This document shows positions 7,619-14,799 of a DNA stretch of 16,890 nt, piece after piece. Every line of letters begins with the position of its first letter. Position 1 is the first letter of the stretch. The translations under genes and the position numbers were made by a program. A model generated the notes under the pieces. That model did not search any database and was not told the DNA's origin. It worked only from the letters and a program-made list of their open reading frames with translations. Source of the stretch: Proteobacteria bacterium UBA6492 (GTDB lineage Bacteria > Pseudomonadota > Gammaproteobacteria > UBA6429 > Thiohalophilaceae); contig DJMK01000166.1 in NCBI GenBank assembly GCA_002436485.1, forward strand, positions 7,596 to 24,485, in the 5' to 3' direction.

Positions 7619-7668
7619 AAAAAAACTTAAATTAAATTATGGGAAAACAAGCTATCTTATTGTTTTCC
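7619..7668 (-). terminator. Possible terminator overlapping the end of mlaC
   Basis: A perfect nine-base inverted repeat, GGAAAACAA (7642-7650) and TTGTTTTCC (7660-7668), with a nine-base loop that contains the mlaC stop codon. On the minus-strand transcript it is followed 16 bases later by seven consecutive U (7625-7619). The stem is A/U-rich and the U-run is not immediately adjacent, so termination may be weak or absent. Confidence 0.35.
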
Positions 7669-8352
7669 ATTGGTCTTTAATACACTGGTATCGCCGGCGA
7701 GTAGCTTGGCATTGCGTTCTTCCAGCGATTTGATCAAGGCATCCAGACCCGATTGCTTGATTTCACTGGCAAAGCTGGTTTTGTAGGTGGTAATCATTGA
7801 CACACCTTCCACGCTGACATCGAAGACTTTCCAGCCCTTGCGGGTTTTGTGCATCTGATAGTTGATTGGCACCGGCTTGCCGGTTTTTGGCGAGACGCGG
7901 GAGCGAACCGTCACCTGGCCATTGGTGGCGCTACCCGGATCAAAGAAGACCATCAGGCTGGTGTCCAGTTTATCGTCATGTGAATTCAGATACTCGGTCA
8001 GGGCGGACGAGTAAAAACGCAACAGCAGTGTACGAAACGCCTTGATGAATCCGATTTTCTGTTCGCGGCTTGCGGAGTCCCAGCTACTACCCAGCACGTA
8101 TTTTGAGGCGGTAATGAAGTCGAGATGTGGTAGCAGTATCTCTTCGATTAGCTGGGTCGTGATACTGGGGTCAGCCTTGATTTTGTTGCGATTGTTATTG
8201 ATTGCATCAAACATCTCCTGTGTCGTGGCTTCCAGTAGTTGTTTTGGGGAGTCTGCTTCCGCCCGTGCCGGTGTAGCCATTGTGACGATGAACAACACAC
8301 CGAAAGCTAGTCCGACAAAAAAGCGTTGATGAGAATTTAATACGGTATTCAT
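7657..8352 (-). CDS. mlaC: MlaC/Ttg2D family periplasmic phospholipid-binding protein
   Basis: A 231-residue exported protein from the MlaC/Ttg2D family, which ferries phospholipids between the outer-membrane MlaA complex and the inner-membrane MlaFEDB transporter. The start at 8352 has GGGGA five bases upstream; a further ATG four codons earlier is less well placed. A signal peptide with hydrophobic core FFVGLAFGVLFIVTMA ends at PARA (31). The mature part carries the family features: LIEEILLPHLDFITASKYVLG, the W/F-rich WDSASREQKIGFIKAFRTLL, VRSRV and the GWKVFDVSVEGVSMITTYKTSF segment. It stands alone here: no mlaA, B, D, E or F is in the window. It is divergent from hemB. Family membership is firm; participation in a full Mla system is an inference. 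Confidence 0.92.
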   Translation of the reverse strand: MNTVLNSHQRFFVGLAFGVLFIVTMATPARAEADSPKQLLEATTQEMFDAINNNRNKIKADPSITTQLIEEILLPHLDFITASKYVLGSSWDSASREQKIGFIKAFRTLLLRFYSSALTEYLNSHDDKLDTSLMVFFDPGSATNGQVTVRSRVSPKTGKPVPINYQMHKTRKGWKVFDVSVEGVSMITTYKTSFASEIKQSGLDALIKSLEERNAKLLAGDTSVLKTNGKQ

Positions 8353-8389
8353 AAGGTTCCCCAATTCATATGCTCAGCTAGTCTATGTA

Positions 8390-8407
8390 ATACAGCACAG
8401 CCTGTAT
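8390..8407. promoter_or_regulatory. Inverted repeat in the mlaC/hemB divergent intergenic region
   Basis: Six-base arms ATACAG and CTGTAT with a six-base spacer lie in the 155-base gap between the divergent mlaC and hemB starts. On the minus strand it falls between a loose -35 (TTGCTA) and a possible -10 (TTACAT), so it could be an operator for mlaC. It is not a LexA box, since the CTG and CAG halves are reversed. Function is speculative. Confidence 0.25.
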
Positions 8408-8495
8408 AGCAACTTTGACCAGCAGTTTGGTGATCAGTTCGTTGCCGGGCTATGGTAAAGTTACAGTTTAAATAATTGAATAGCATGGGATTCTC

Positions 8496-8501
8496 AGGAG
8501 G
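8496..8501 (+). promoter_or_regulatory. Strong ribosome binding site of hemB
   Basis: A full AGGAGG lies six bases before the GTG at 8508 and fixes that non-ATG start. Confidence 0.85.
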
Positions 8502-8507
8502 CATCGC

Positions 8508-9527
8508 GTGAGCCAGTTTGATACCGGAAGAGGTGGATTTCCACAGATACGGATGCGTCGTATGCGGCGCGATGATTTTTCCCGGCGTTTGATGCGTGAG
8601 TCTCATATCAGCGTCGATGACCTCATTTATCCCATGTTCATTCTGGAAGGTAAAAAGCAGCGCGAAACAGTTCCTTCCATGCCCGGCATTGAGCGGGTCA
8701 GTATCGATAATCTACTTAAAGAGGCTGAACAGTTGCTGAACCTGGGCATTCCCGCTATTGCCCTGTTTCCGGTAACACCCATAGAAAAAAAGTCCGATGA
8801 CGCCGCCGAGGCATTTAATCCAGAGGGTCTGGCACAGACGGCGGTGCAAGCTCTGAAGCAAAACTTTCCTGAGCTCGGAGTCATAACCGATGTGGCACTG
8901 GACCCGTTTACCACCCATGGCCAGGATGGGCTGATTGATGACAATGGCTATGTGTTGAACGATGAGACGGTGGAGGTGCTCGTCAAACAGGCCGTATCCC
9001 ATGCCGAGGCGGGTGCCGATATCGTGGCGCCCTCGGATATGATGGACGGACGTATCGGCGAGATACGCGTTGCACTGGAAAGCGAGGGTTATATTAATAC
9101 CCGTATTCTTGCCTATGCGGCGAAATATGCCTCCAGTTATTACGGGCCGTTTCGCGATGCAGTTGGTTCGTCAGCCAACCTCGGTGCGGGCAACAAGTAC
9201 ACCTACCAGATGGACCCTGCTAATGGTGATGAGGCGCTTTGGGAGGTATCACTGGACCTGGAAGAAGGTGCTGACATGGTGATGGTCAAACCGGGCATGC
9301 CATACCTGGACATTGTCTGGCGCGTCAAACAGGCCTTTGGTGCGCCCACCTTTGTGTACCATGTCAGTGGTGAGTACGCCATGCTCAAGGCAGCCAGCCA
9401 AAATGGTTGGCTGGATGAAAAACAGGTCGTTTTGGAGGCAATGCTGGGTTTCAAGCGCGCTGGTGCAGACGGCATTCTTACCTATTACGCCAAACAGGTC
9501 GCCAGCTGGCTTAACGAGTCAAAATAA
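8508..9527 (+). CDS. hemB: Delta-aminolevulinic acid dehydratase (porphobilinogen synthase)
   Basis: A 339-residue cytosolic enzyme that condenses two 5-aminolevulinate molecules to porphobilinogen in haem and corrin synthesis. The two active-site lysines are K206 (AAKYASSYYGPF) and K261 (VMVKPGMPYLD), the latter being the Schiff-base residue. At the metal site the sequence reads DVALDPFTTHGQDG (128-141): the cysteines of zinc-type enzymes are replaced by Ala and Asp, so this is the Mg-dependent, zinc-independent class known from Pseudomonas aeruginosa. The arginine-rich N-terminal arm (RMRRMRRDDFSRRL, about 15-28) is also typical. The GTG start is fixed by AGGAGG six bases upstream. aroE follows after 12 bases, probably in the same transcript. 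Confidence 0.98.
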   Translation: MSQFDTGRGGFPQIRMRRMRRDDFSRRLMRESHISVDDLIYPMFILEGKKQRETVPSMPGIERVSIDNLLKEAEQLLNLGIPAIALFPVTPIEKKSDDAAEAFNPEGLAQTAVQALKQNFPELGVITDVALDPFTTHGQDGLIDDNGYVLNDETVEVLVKQAVSHAEAGADIVAPSDMMDGRIGEIRVALESEGYINTRILAYAAKYASSYYGPFRDAVGSSANLGAGNKYTYQMDPANGDEALWEVSLDLEEGADMVMVKPGMPYLDIVWRVKQAFGAPTFVYHVSGEYAMLKAASQNGWLDEKQVVLEAMLGFKRAGADGILTYYAKQVASWLNESK

Positions 9528-9539
9528 CGTTTTAATTTC

Positions 9540-10397
9540 ATGTCTGATCTTTTTGATTTTGATATCCGTAAGGATCAATACGCCGTGATGGGTAATCCTA
9601 TCGCGCACAGTAAGTCGCCACGGATTCATACCCTGTTTGCTGAACAAACCGGTCAAAGACTGGAGTACACCGCGATCCAGGTAGACCCGGGTGGTTTTGA
9701 TAGTGCGGTCACGCATTTCGATGCCACGGGCGGTAAAGGATTGAATATTACCGTGCCTTTCAAACAGGAGGCATGGGCGTTGGTGACCGAGCGCAGCGAA
9801 CGTGCCGAGCGTGCCGGTGCAGTTAACACTATCAAGTTTGAAAAAAATAAAATGCTGGGTGATAACACCGATGGCGTAGGCCTGGTTAATGACCTGGTGA
9901 ACAACAACGACATTGTACTGGCAGACAAACAGATCCTGTTAATGGGTGCCGGTGGTGCGGCGCGTGGTGTGATGGCACCGCTATTACAACAACAACCAGC
10001 CAGGCTGGTTATTGTAAATCGCACCCCGGATAAAGCGGTTGCCCTGGCCGATGCTTTTCGTGACCTGGGAAATACAGAAGGCTGTGGTTATCCTGCCTTG
10101 CAGGATCAGCAGTTTGATATTGTGATCAATGCCACGGCCGCCAGCTTGCATGGCGAGTTACCTCCACTGCCTGATGAACTGCTCGCAGATAATGCCATTT
10201 GTTATGACATGATGTACGGCGCCAAACCAACCCTGTTCATGCAGTGGGCCAGCGAGCGCGGTGCAGCAAAAGTACTGGACGGTTTGGGTATGTTGGTAGA
10301 ACAGGCTGCCGAATCATTTTATGTATGGCGCGGTGTACGACCCGATAGCAAGGCCGTGATTGCAACACTGCGCCAGGAAATCGCGACTTCAAACTAG
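9540..10397 (+). CDS. aroE: Shikimate dehydrogenase (NADP+)
   Basis: A 285-residue enzyme that reduces 3-dehydroshikimate to shikimate in aromatic amino acid synthesis. The substrate-binding VMGNPIAHSKSPRIH is at 16-30, catalytic Lys in TVPFKQ is K75, the partner Asp in NTDGVGL is D111, and the NADP glycine-rich loop GAGGAAR lies at 136-142 with the phosphate-binding NRT further on. Near the C-terminus GLGMLVEQAAESFYVWRG matches the family. Length fits (E. coli 272). It begins 12 bases after hemB with no obvious Shine-Dalgarno, so it may rely on coupling. Its TAG stop overlaps the stop of the convergent TauE-like gene. Identification is secure. Confidence 0.97.
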   Translation: MSDLFDFDIRKDQYAVMGNPIAHSKSPRIHTLFAEQTGQRLEYTAIQVDPGGFDSAVTHFDATGGKGLNITVPFKQEAWALVTERSERAERAGAVNTIKFEKNKMLGDNTDGVGLVNDLVNNNDIVLADKQILLMGAGGAARGVMAPLLQQQPARLVIVNRTPDKAVALADAFRDLGNTEGCGYPALQDQQFDIVINATAASLHGELPPLPDELLADNAICYDMMYGAKPTLFMQWASERGAAKVLDGLGMLVEQAAESFYVWRGVRPDSKAVIATLRQEIATSN

Positions 10398-11152
10398 AGT
10401 AGCAGTTTTCTTGCCAGTAGTACGATTGCAACCAGGATGATAATGCCCAGCAGTTTTTCGATGGTTCTCGGTTGATAATGTTGTGCCCCCAGATAAGAAC
10501 CGGCGTAGCCGGCAACCAGCACCGCAACAAACAACGGCCAGTATTCCAGTAAATTGACGGGTTGATATTGAAAGCGTGCAATCAGCCCGGCCACTGAATT
10601 CACAAATACAAAGATCACTCCACAGGCCGCAGCTTCCTTTGCATTACCCAACCCGAGCAAAAGAATCAGCGGTACCAGGTAAATACCACCGCCTATCCCG
10701 ACTGTTCCCGCGAGCAGGCCGAGCAACATTCCGGCGACAACAGAAATGATCAGCTTCTGGGTTTTCCCGAAGTCGAGTTTTAAAGGGATTTGATCAAACA
10801 AATAGATACGTGCTGCTACGAACAACAGGCTGATCCACAGAACCCACAGAAATGTGGTTTTATCAAGTTGCAGGGTACCGCCAAAGTAAGCCATTGGAAT
10901 GGATGACAACAAAAAAGGTAGCACAAGGCGCGGTCGTGCATGACGATGACGAATAAAGTTGTAACTGCCAACCGAGCTGACAAACAGGTTTAGTACCAGT
11001 GATATTCCCGGAATGGCAAGATAGCTCACTCCCGCGATAGCCATTAGCGCTGTATAGGAAGAACCGCCGCCAAGTCCGACAGAAGAATAAATAAAGGCTA
11101 CGACTGCCAGTACAGCAGCAAGTAAATAAATGGTACTCCCGAGCTCTGCCAA
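10394..11152 (-). CDS. TauE/SafE family sulfite exporter-like permease
   Basis: A 252-residue integral membrane protein with about eight hydrophobic segments. The two-repeat TauE/SafE pattern is visible: SVGLGGGSSYTALM near the start, and TVGIGGGIYLVPLILLLGL plus AACGVIFVFVNSVAGL in the second half. Family members export or import sulfite, sulfoacetate and other organosulfur anions, but most are uncharacterised; the substrate here is unknown. The start is TTG at 11152 (LAELGS read as MAELGS), supported by GAGG six bases upstream. It is the last gene of the lgt cluster, 45 bases after the lipoprotein gene. Its stop shares the CTAG with aroE, leaving no room for a terminator between the two genes. 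Confidence 0.92.
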   Translation of the reverse strand: MAELGSTIYLLAAVLAVVAFIYSSVGLGGGSSYTALMAIAGVSYLAIPGISLVLNLFVSSVGSYNFIRHRHARPRLVLPFLLSSIPMAYFGGTLQLDKTTFLWVLWISLLFVAARIYLFDQIPLKLDFGKTQKLIISVVAGMLLGLLAGTVGIGGGIYLVPLILLLGLGNAKEAAACGVIFVFVNSVAGLIARFQYQPVNLLEYWPLFVAVLVAGYAGSYLGAQHYQPRTIEKLLGIIILVAIVLLARKLLL

Positions 11153-11158
11153 TTGATG

Positions 11159-11162
11159 CCTC
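11159..11162 (-). promoter_or_regulatory. Ribosome binding site supporting a TTG start
   Basis: GAGG lies six bases before the TTG at 11152 and supports TTG as the start of the TauE/SafE gene. Confidence 0.6.
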
Positions 11163-11197
11163 TTTGTTAAACAGGGTTTTTATCTAGTAGCTGACAG

Positions 11198-11662
11198 TTA
11201 GGAATTTTTCTCAAAGACTGCAGAGACACAACGTGTGGCTTTGGTTGAGGCATTCATGCCATATTTTTGCTGACAATCCATAAGGTTCGTAAAGGCCGTT
11301 TTGATATCGCGAGGATAGGGTTTGTTGGTAAGTTGACGGACGCAAAGTTCGAAACGATAGGTTGGATAGATGACTTCGTTGAGTTGTGGATAACGATAGC
11401 TTTCTTCAATGATCTGATGTAGCTGCACCAGTAAGCGGCTGCTGTTTTTTTCCAGGGGCGGAAGTGTGGCTGCCATTTCCTGTTGTGTTTTGCCCTTGTC
11501 ACGCAGGTGAATCGCAGTTCTGGCTGCTTCCATTTCAATGATACACTCTTTGTTTATCTCCCTGGCGCTGCTGTTCGGATCTTTTGTTGCACAGGCGCTA
11601 AACAACAGCAGGCTGCTGAGCGGTACCAGGTAGCTAATTATCTTCATCATCACTGATCGCAT
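11198..11662 (-). CDS. Small putative lipoprotein, unknown function
   Basis: A 154-residue protein I do not recognise. The N-terminus MRSVMMKIISYLVPLSSLLLFSAC is a lipoprotein signal with lipidated Cys at C24; Ala at +2 would favour the outer membrane. Phe at -3 makes the lipobox slightly unusual. The mature part is charged and probably helical, and contains four more cysteines (C40, C107, C130, C145), enough for two disulfides. The start at 11662 overlaps the DUF2007 gene by 29 bases and has AGGT four bases upstream; in-frame ATGs at 11650 and 11647 are alternatives. It sits in the same operon as lgt, whose product would lipidate it, and downstream of a TlpA-type thioredoxin protein that could act on its disulfides (inference). 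Confidence 0.8.
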   Translation of the reverse strand: MRSVMMKIISYLVPLSSLLLFSACATKDPNSSAREINKECIIEMEAARTAIHLRDKGKTQQEMAATLPPLEKNSSRLLVQLHQIIEESYRYPQLNEVIYPTYRFELCVRQLTNKPYPRDIKTAFTNLMDCQQKYGMNASTKATRCVSAVFEKNS

Positions 11663-11873
11663 ATTTACCTGCTTCGTAATCTTCGATTACCTTTAGCGCA
11701 CGCTCCTCGTCATTCTCGTCAACGATCACCTGTATCAGGTCGATTACCGGGAGTTCACCGAGTGCACCTTGCAAGTAATGACCGGATACCTGGGCTTCGA
11801 CACCGTGTTGTTCCAGCAAGCCCTTGATCAGGTGTGCTTCGGTGGTGGAAGTCGCGTTGTAGATGCTTATCAT
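11634..11873 (-). CDS. DUF2007 domain protein
   Basis: A 79-residue protein of the DUF2007 family (putative signal-transducing protein; related to the PII-like fold by family description). It has the usual opening of a short strand, a helix beginning TTEAHLIKGLLEQHGVEAQV, then GALGELPVIDLIQVIVDENDEERALKVIEDYE. The acidic tail ends DEDN. Such proteins are widespread and poorly understood. The ATG overlaps the lgt stop as ATGA, and the 3' end overlaps the lipoprotein gene by 29 bases, so translation of lgt, this gene and the lipoprotein appears coupled. Confidence 0.88.
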   Translation of the reverse strand: MISIYNATSTTEAHLIKGLLEQHGVEAQVSGHYLQGALGELPVIDLIQVIVDENDEERALKVIEDYEAGKYAISDDEDN

Positions 11874-12664
11874 GGGATTGTCGGTTTACGGTTTTTGGTT
11901 AGCGAATAAATGATCATGGTCGCGCCTAGCAGGATAAACGGCAGGCTCAGTAGTTGACCAAGGTTTAGCATGATTCCGATGTCATAGCTGGCATATTCCG
12001 GTTTGAGAAACTCGATCATGAAGCGAGAGGCAAAGATGCCGAGCATCATGATGCCGAGATACAGCCCATCAGCCGTGGTAGCTCGATACCTTCTATATAT
12101 ATAGTACAGTACAACAAAGGTCAGCAGGTAGCTGAGCGATTCGTACAGCTGCGCGGGGTGTAGTGGCTTGTCGCTGATGCGCGCAAACACAATACCCAGA
12201 GGGCTGTCTGTTTCTATACCGGTTATTTCGGAATTGAAAAAATTGCCCAGTCGAATCAACGCACTAGCCAGGGCGGTTGGAATAGCGAGTCTATCCAGTA
12301 ACCATAGAAATGATTCATCGAAGCTGCGGCTAAACAACCAGGTACCAAACAGGACGCCAGCTGTTCCGCCATGACTGGCCAGTCCACCTTGCCAGACAAA
12401 CAGGATTTCCAGCGGATTGGCCAGGTAGTAAGCCGGATCATAAAACAGGCAGTGACCAAGACGCGCACCGATTACTGCGCTGACAAAAATATAAAACAGC
12501 CAGCGATCCAGTACTGCAGTATTCTTATTTTCCTGGCGAAAGATCCAGCTCATGATATAAAAACCAATCAGGAAGCCAGAGACAAATAACAGGCCATACC
12601 ATCTTAATGATAGTCCACCGATTGAAAAAATAACCGGGTCGGTGTTCCAGATAAAATGTTCCAT
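11870..12664 (-). CDS. lgt: Prolipoprotein diacylglyceryl transferase
   Basis: A 264-residue inner-membrane enzyme that transfers diacylglyceryl from phosphatidylglycerol to the lipobox cysteine, the first step of lipoprotein maturation. Visible hallmarks: SLRWYGLLFVSGF at the first membrane segment, HGG at 98-100 (conserved His98), the Lgt signature RLGNFFNSEITG from R138 with E146, HPAQLYESLSYLL at 169-181, and R214-x3-E218 in the last conserved block. About seven hydrophobic segments. Length is somewhat below the E. coli protein (291) but matches shorter proteobacterial forms. The ATG lacks a strong Shine-Dalgarno. It follows the GST gene by 33 bases and overlaps DUF2007 by four. Confidence 0.97.
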   Translation of the reverse strand: MEHFIWNTDPVIFSIGGLSLRWYGLLFVSGFLIGFYIMSWIFRQENKNTAVLDRWLFYIFVSAVIGARLGHCLFYDPAYYLANPLEILFVWQGGLASHGGTAGVLFGTWLFSRSFDESFLWLLDRLAIPTALASALIRLGNFFNSEITGIETDSPLGIVFARISDKPLHPAQLYESLSYLLTFVVLYYIYRRYRATTADGLYLGIMMLGIFASRFMIEFLKPEYASYDIGIMLNLGQLLSLPFILLGATMIIYSLTKNRKPTIP

Positions 12665-12697
12665 TGCAAAGCCAGTAAAGATATGAGTACAGGTGAA

Positions 12698-13423
12698 TTA
12701 TCGGTACAGGCGGTAGAGTCGGTCAACCCAGTCGAGTCGATCACGAAAGTTATTAATAGTTTGTTGCAACTCTTCAGGGTAGTGTGTCGGCCAGGTGATG
12801 CCGTATTTACCAGGTTCGACTAACGGTGCAAGTAGTGAAGCAGCTGCAAGGTCAGCGCGGCTGAACTGATCGCCGACCAGGAAATCTTGTTGTGCGTAAT
12901 GTGCATGCAATTTATTAATGGCGCGTTCAAGAATTTTTAGTGATATGCGAGCAGTACGCTCATTAATTTTCATATGTTGTCGCATGATGGAGCGCACTTT
13001 TGGATAAATCACTCGAAACAGTAACCGTTTGTGAAAGGGTTGCCCCTGTGTAAGCATGGGCACGGTAAGCGCAGGCTCTTCCAGCAGGTAGTGATAAAAA
13101 TATAATCTTATGTGCGGGCCAATGTTTTCATCCGCATAGTGTTCCCATTCGAATGCCTGGGTTTTGCTTTCTAAATCGACAGGTGTTAGCGGTGTGGCGG
13201 GATATCGTTCGTCTAACCAACTAATGATATTGCCCGAGCCCTGGATAATTTCCTGATCCTGCTGCAGGACTGGCACTTCACTGTTTGGCGCAATTGCCTT
13301 GATTTTTTTGACATGCTCACCCGGTAACAGGTTAATGATATTATGATTGAGCCCCTTATAATCAAGTGCCCAGCGCGCCTTTTCACAATAGTGTGATATC
13401 GGGAACTGATACAGTGTCAGCAT
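12698..13423 (-). CDS. Glutathione S-transferase family protein
   Basis: A 241-residue protein with a thioredoxin-fold N-terminal GST domain (about 1-77) and an all-helical C-terminal domain. Signs are LYQFPISHYCEKARWALDYKG at the start, with Ser10 and Cys13 in the active-site helix region, the cis-proline segment SEVPVL at 49-54, and the glutathione-binding QGSGNIISWLDERYP at about 61-75, equivalent to the usual Q/E-S-xx-I box. The C-terminal half has FLVGDQFSRADLAAASLLAPL, the N-capping box of GSTs. AAGGA lies seven bases before the ATG. It follows the TlpA-fusion gene by 18 bases and precedes lgt by 33. The subclass and substrate cannot be told. Confidence 0.9.
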   Translation of the reverse strand: MLTLYQFPISHYCEKARWALDYKGLNHNIINLLPGEHVKKIKAIAPNSEVPVLQQDQEIIQGSGNIISWLDERYPATPLTPVDLESKTQAFEWEHYADENIGPHIRLYFYHYLLEEPALTVPMLTQGQPFHKRLLFRVIYPKVRSIMRQHMKINERTARISLKILERAINKLHAHYAQQDFLVGDQFSRADLAAASLLAPLVEPGKYGITWPTHYPEELQQTINNFRDRLDWVDRLYRLYR

Positions 13424-13441
13424 ACATCATCCTTGAACAGG

Positions 13442-14755
13442 TTATTCATCGAGTAGCTCCTGGATTTTGTTAATGGTATCCGGTGTGTCCCACTCGATAC
13501 CACCAAATAATGCATATCGAATTCTACCCCGCTTATCCAGCACGTAGCTGGTTGGAAAGGCAAATACCTTCCAGTTTTTCAGGGCTGTGCCATTCTTGTC
13601 CATGATAATCGGGAATGAAACTGAAACCCTGTTTTGTAAAAATTCTGCTATATCCTGTTTTTCTTCCGCCATATTCACGCCCAGGATGGTAAAAGGTTGT
13701 TTTCCGAAATGATCGGTGAGGCGTTGCATGGATGGCATTTCGTGTACACAGGGCGGACACCATGTCGCCCAGAAGTTTACCAGTACAACATTGCCACGTA
13801 GTGAATTCAAATCAAACATGTTGCCCCGTAAATCGGGCAAAACAAGTGGCGGTGGTTCCGGTTTGCCTTTGAACACTTCTAATACACGTTCCTTATTCCG
13901 GTCGCTTGTGCTGGGTGCGGGTGTGGATTCGGTTTTGGCCTGTCGAGCAACAGGATCTAACTTGCCAAGTAACTTTATCGAGCTGGCGAGTTGTTGGTGA
14001 AACCTGGCAGCGAGCTGAATCTCGTAGTCTGTCGCATCGGGACGGAAGTAAAAGCGATCGCGCACATCACCAATGGGCCAAATGAATACCTCGCTGCCAC
14101 TTTTTTCCAGACCACTGGTTGTTTGCTCCAGTTTCCAGAACCACGGTGACTTGTTCGGTTGTAACAAGACAATGGGTATGTTGGTCGCTTCAACGATTGG
14201 TAACAGTGTGCCGGCCAGGCCAGGATCCGGCGTTTCCACGAATAGCTTGGCGCTAACCATGACCACGCCGGCAGGTATGCTAGAGCCGGGATGTTCGAGT
14301 TGCCATTGTCGGATGCCACGCAAAGCCGGCACGGTGCCACGACCACTGGCGCCAACAACTATGCGTTTACCGGTTGTACGGGCAGCGGCAATCAATGCTG
14401 AAAACGCCGTGGCTGGTAGCTTGTCCATGTTGCTGGCCGTGTTGGGCAGGAACCAGGCCTCCAGTAAATCGGTTAACCAGACCTCAATACCCTGCCGGGC
14501 CAGTCCACGCGCAAATTGCCGGTCGATTTCCTGCAGGCCGCGCTCATGCGGTTGCCAGATGAAAATGATATTACCGTCGCTATGATGTATTTCTGCCGTT
14601 ATTTCGTTTTGATCGGTGGTGGCAATCGTTTCATAGCTAACCTTGTCGCTGGCCAAAAGCTGCCCCGGCACGCTTGTGATTAGACACACCATACCTATAT
14701 ATAAGTAATGCCTTGCTGGTTTGTACGACATCTGGCTTTGACTTTTTGCTACCAT
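13442..14755 (-). CDS. Exported two-domain protein: alpha/beta-hydrolase-like domain fused to a TlpA-type thioredoxin domain
   Basis: A 437-residue protein. The N-terminus has a hydrophobic signal segment (about 16-36, YLYIGMVCLITSVPGQLLAS), so it should act in the periplasm. Residues about 60-265 look like an alpha/beta-hydrolase fold: GNIIFIWQPHERG strand/loop, LARQGIEVWLTD, and an elbow-like RIVVGASGRGT with S137. The elbow is GASGRG rather than GxSxG, and the position where a catalytic His is expected reads GDVRDRF, so it may be inactive. After a Pro/Ser-rich linker (about 268-300), residues 301-437 form a TlpA/ResA-like thioredoxin domain: NFWATWCPPCVHEMP with C333 and C336, and the cis-Pro in FAFPTSYVLD (P401). 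The start is the ATG at 14755, with an in-frame ATG eight codons on. It heads the cluster ending in the TauE-like gene. Confidence 0.85.
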   Translation of the reverse strand: MVAKSQSQMSYKPARHYLYIGMVCLITSVPGQLLASDKVSYETIATTDQNEITAEIHHSDGNIIFIWQPHERGLQEIDRQFARGLARQGIEVWLTDLLEAWFLPNTASNMDKLPATAFSALIAAARTTGKRIVVGASGRGTVPALRGIRQWQLEHPGSSIPAGVVMVSAKLFVETPDPGLAGTLLPIVEATNIPIVLLQPNKSPWFWKLEQTTSGLEKSGSEVFIWPIGDVRDRFYFRPDATDYEIQLAARFHQQLASSIKLLGKLDPVARQAKTESTPAPSTSDRNKERVLEVFKGKPEPPPLVLPDLRGNMFDLNSLRGNVVLVNFWATWCPPCVHEMPSMQRLTDHFGKQPFTILGVNMAEEKQDIAEFLQNRVSVSFPIIMDKNGTALKNWKVFAFPTSYVLDKRGRIRYALFGGIEWDTPDTINKIQELLDE

Positions 14756-14786
14756 GGCCTGCTTGGCAATGATCTTAAAGACATTG

Positions 14787-14792
14787 AAGGAG
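14787..14792 (+). promoter_or_regulatory. Ribosome binding site of rubredoxin
   Basis: AAGGAG ends seven bases before the ATG at 14800. It supports translation of this very short gene. Confidence 0.8.
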
Positions 14793-14799
14793 TAAGTGA

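Noticed and set aside
14073..14585. Plus-strand open frame of 170 codons opposite the TlpA fusion
   Set aside because: Long, but antisense to a well-supported gene; its translation is Pro/Ser/Arg-rich with no family resemblance.
14692..14706. TACCTATATATAAG seen here and again on the minus strand at the ubiE leader
   Set aside because: This copy lies inside the coding sequence for the signal segment of the TlpA fusion, and low-complexity A/T tracts recur by chance (a similar TATATATA stretch occurs in lgt).
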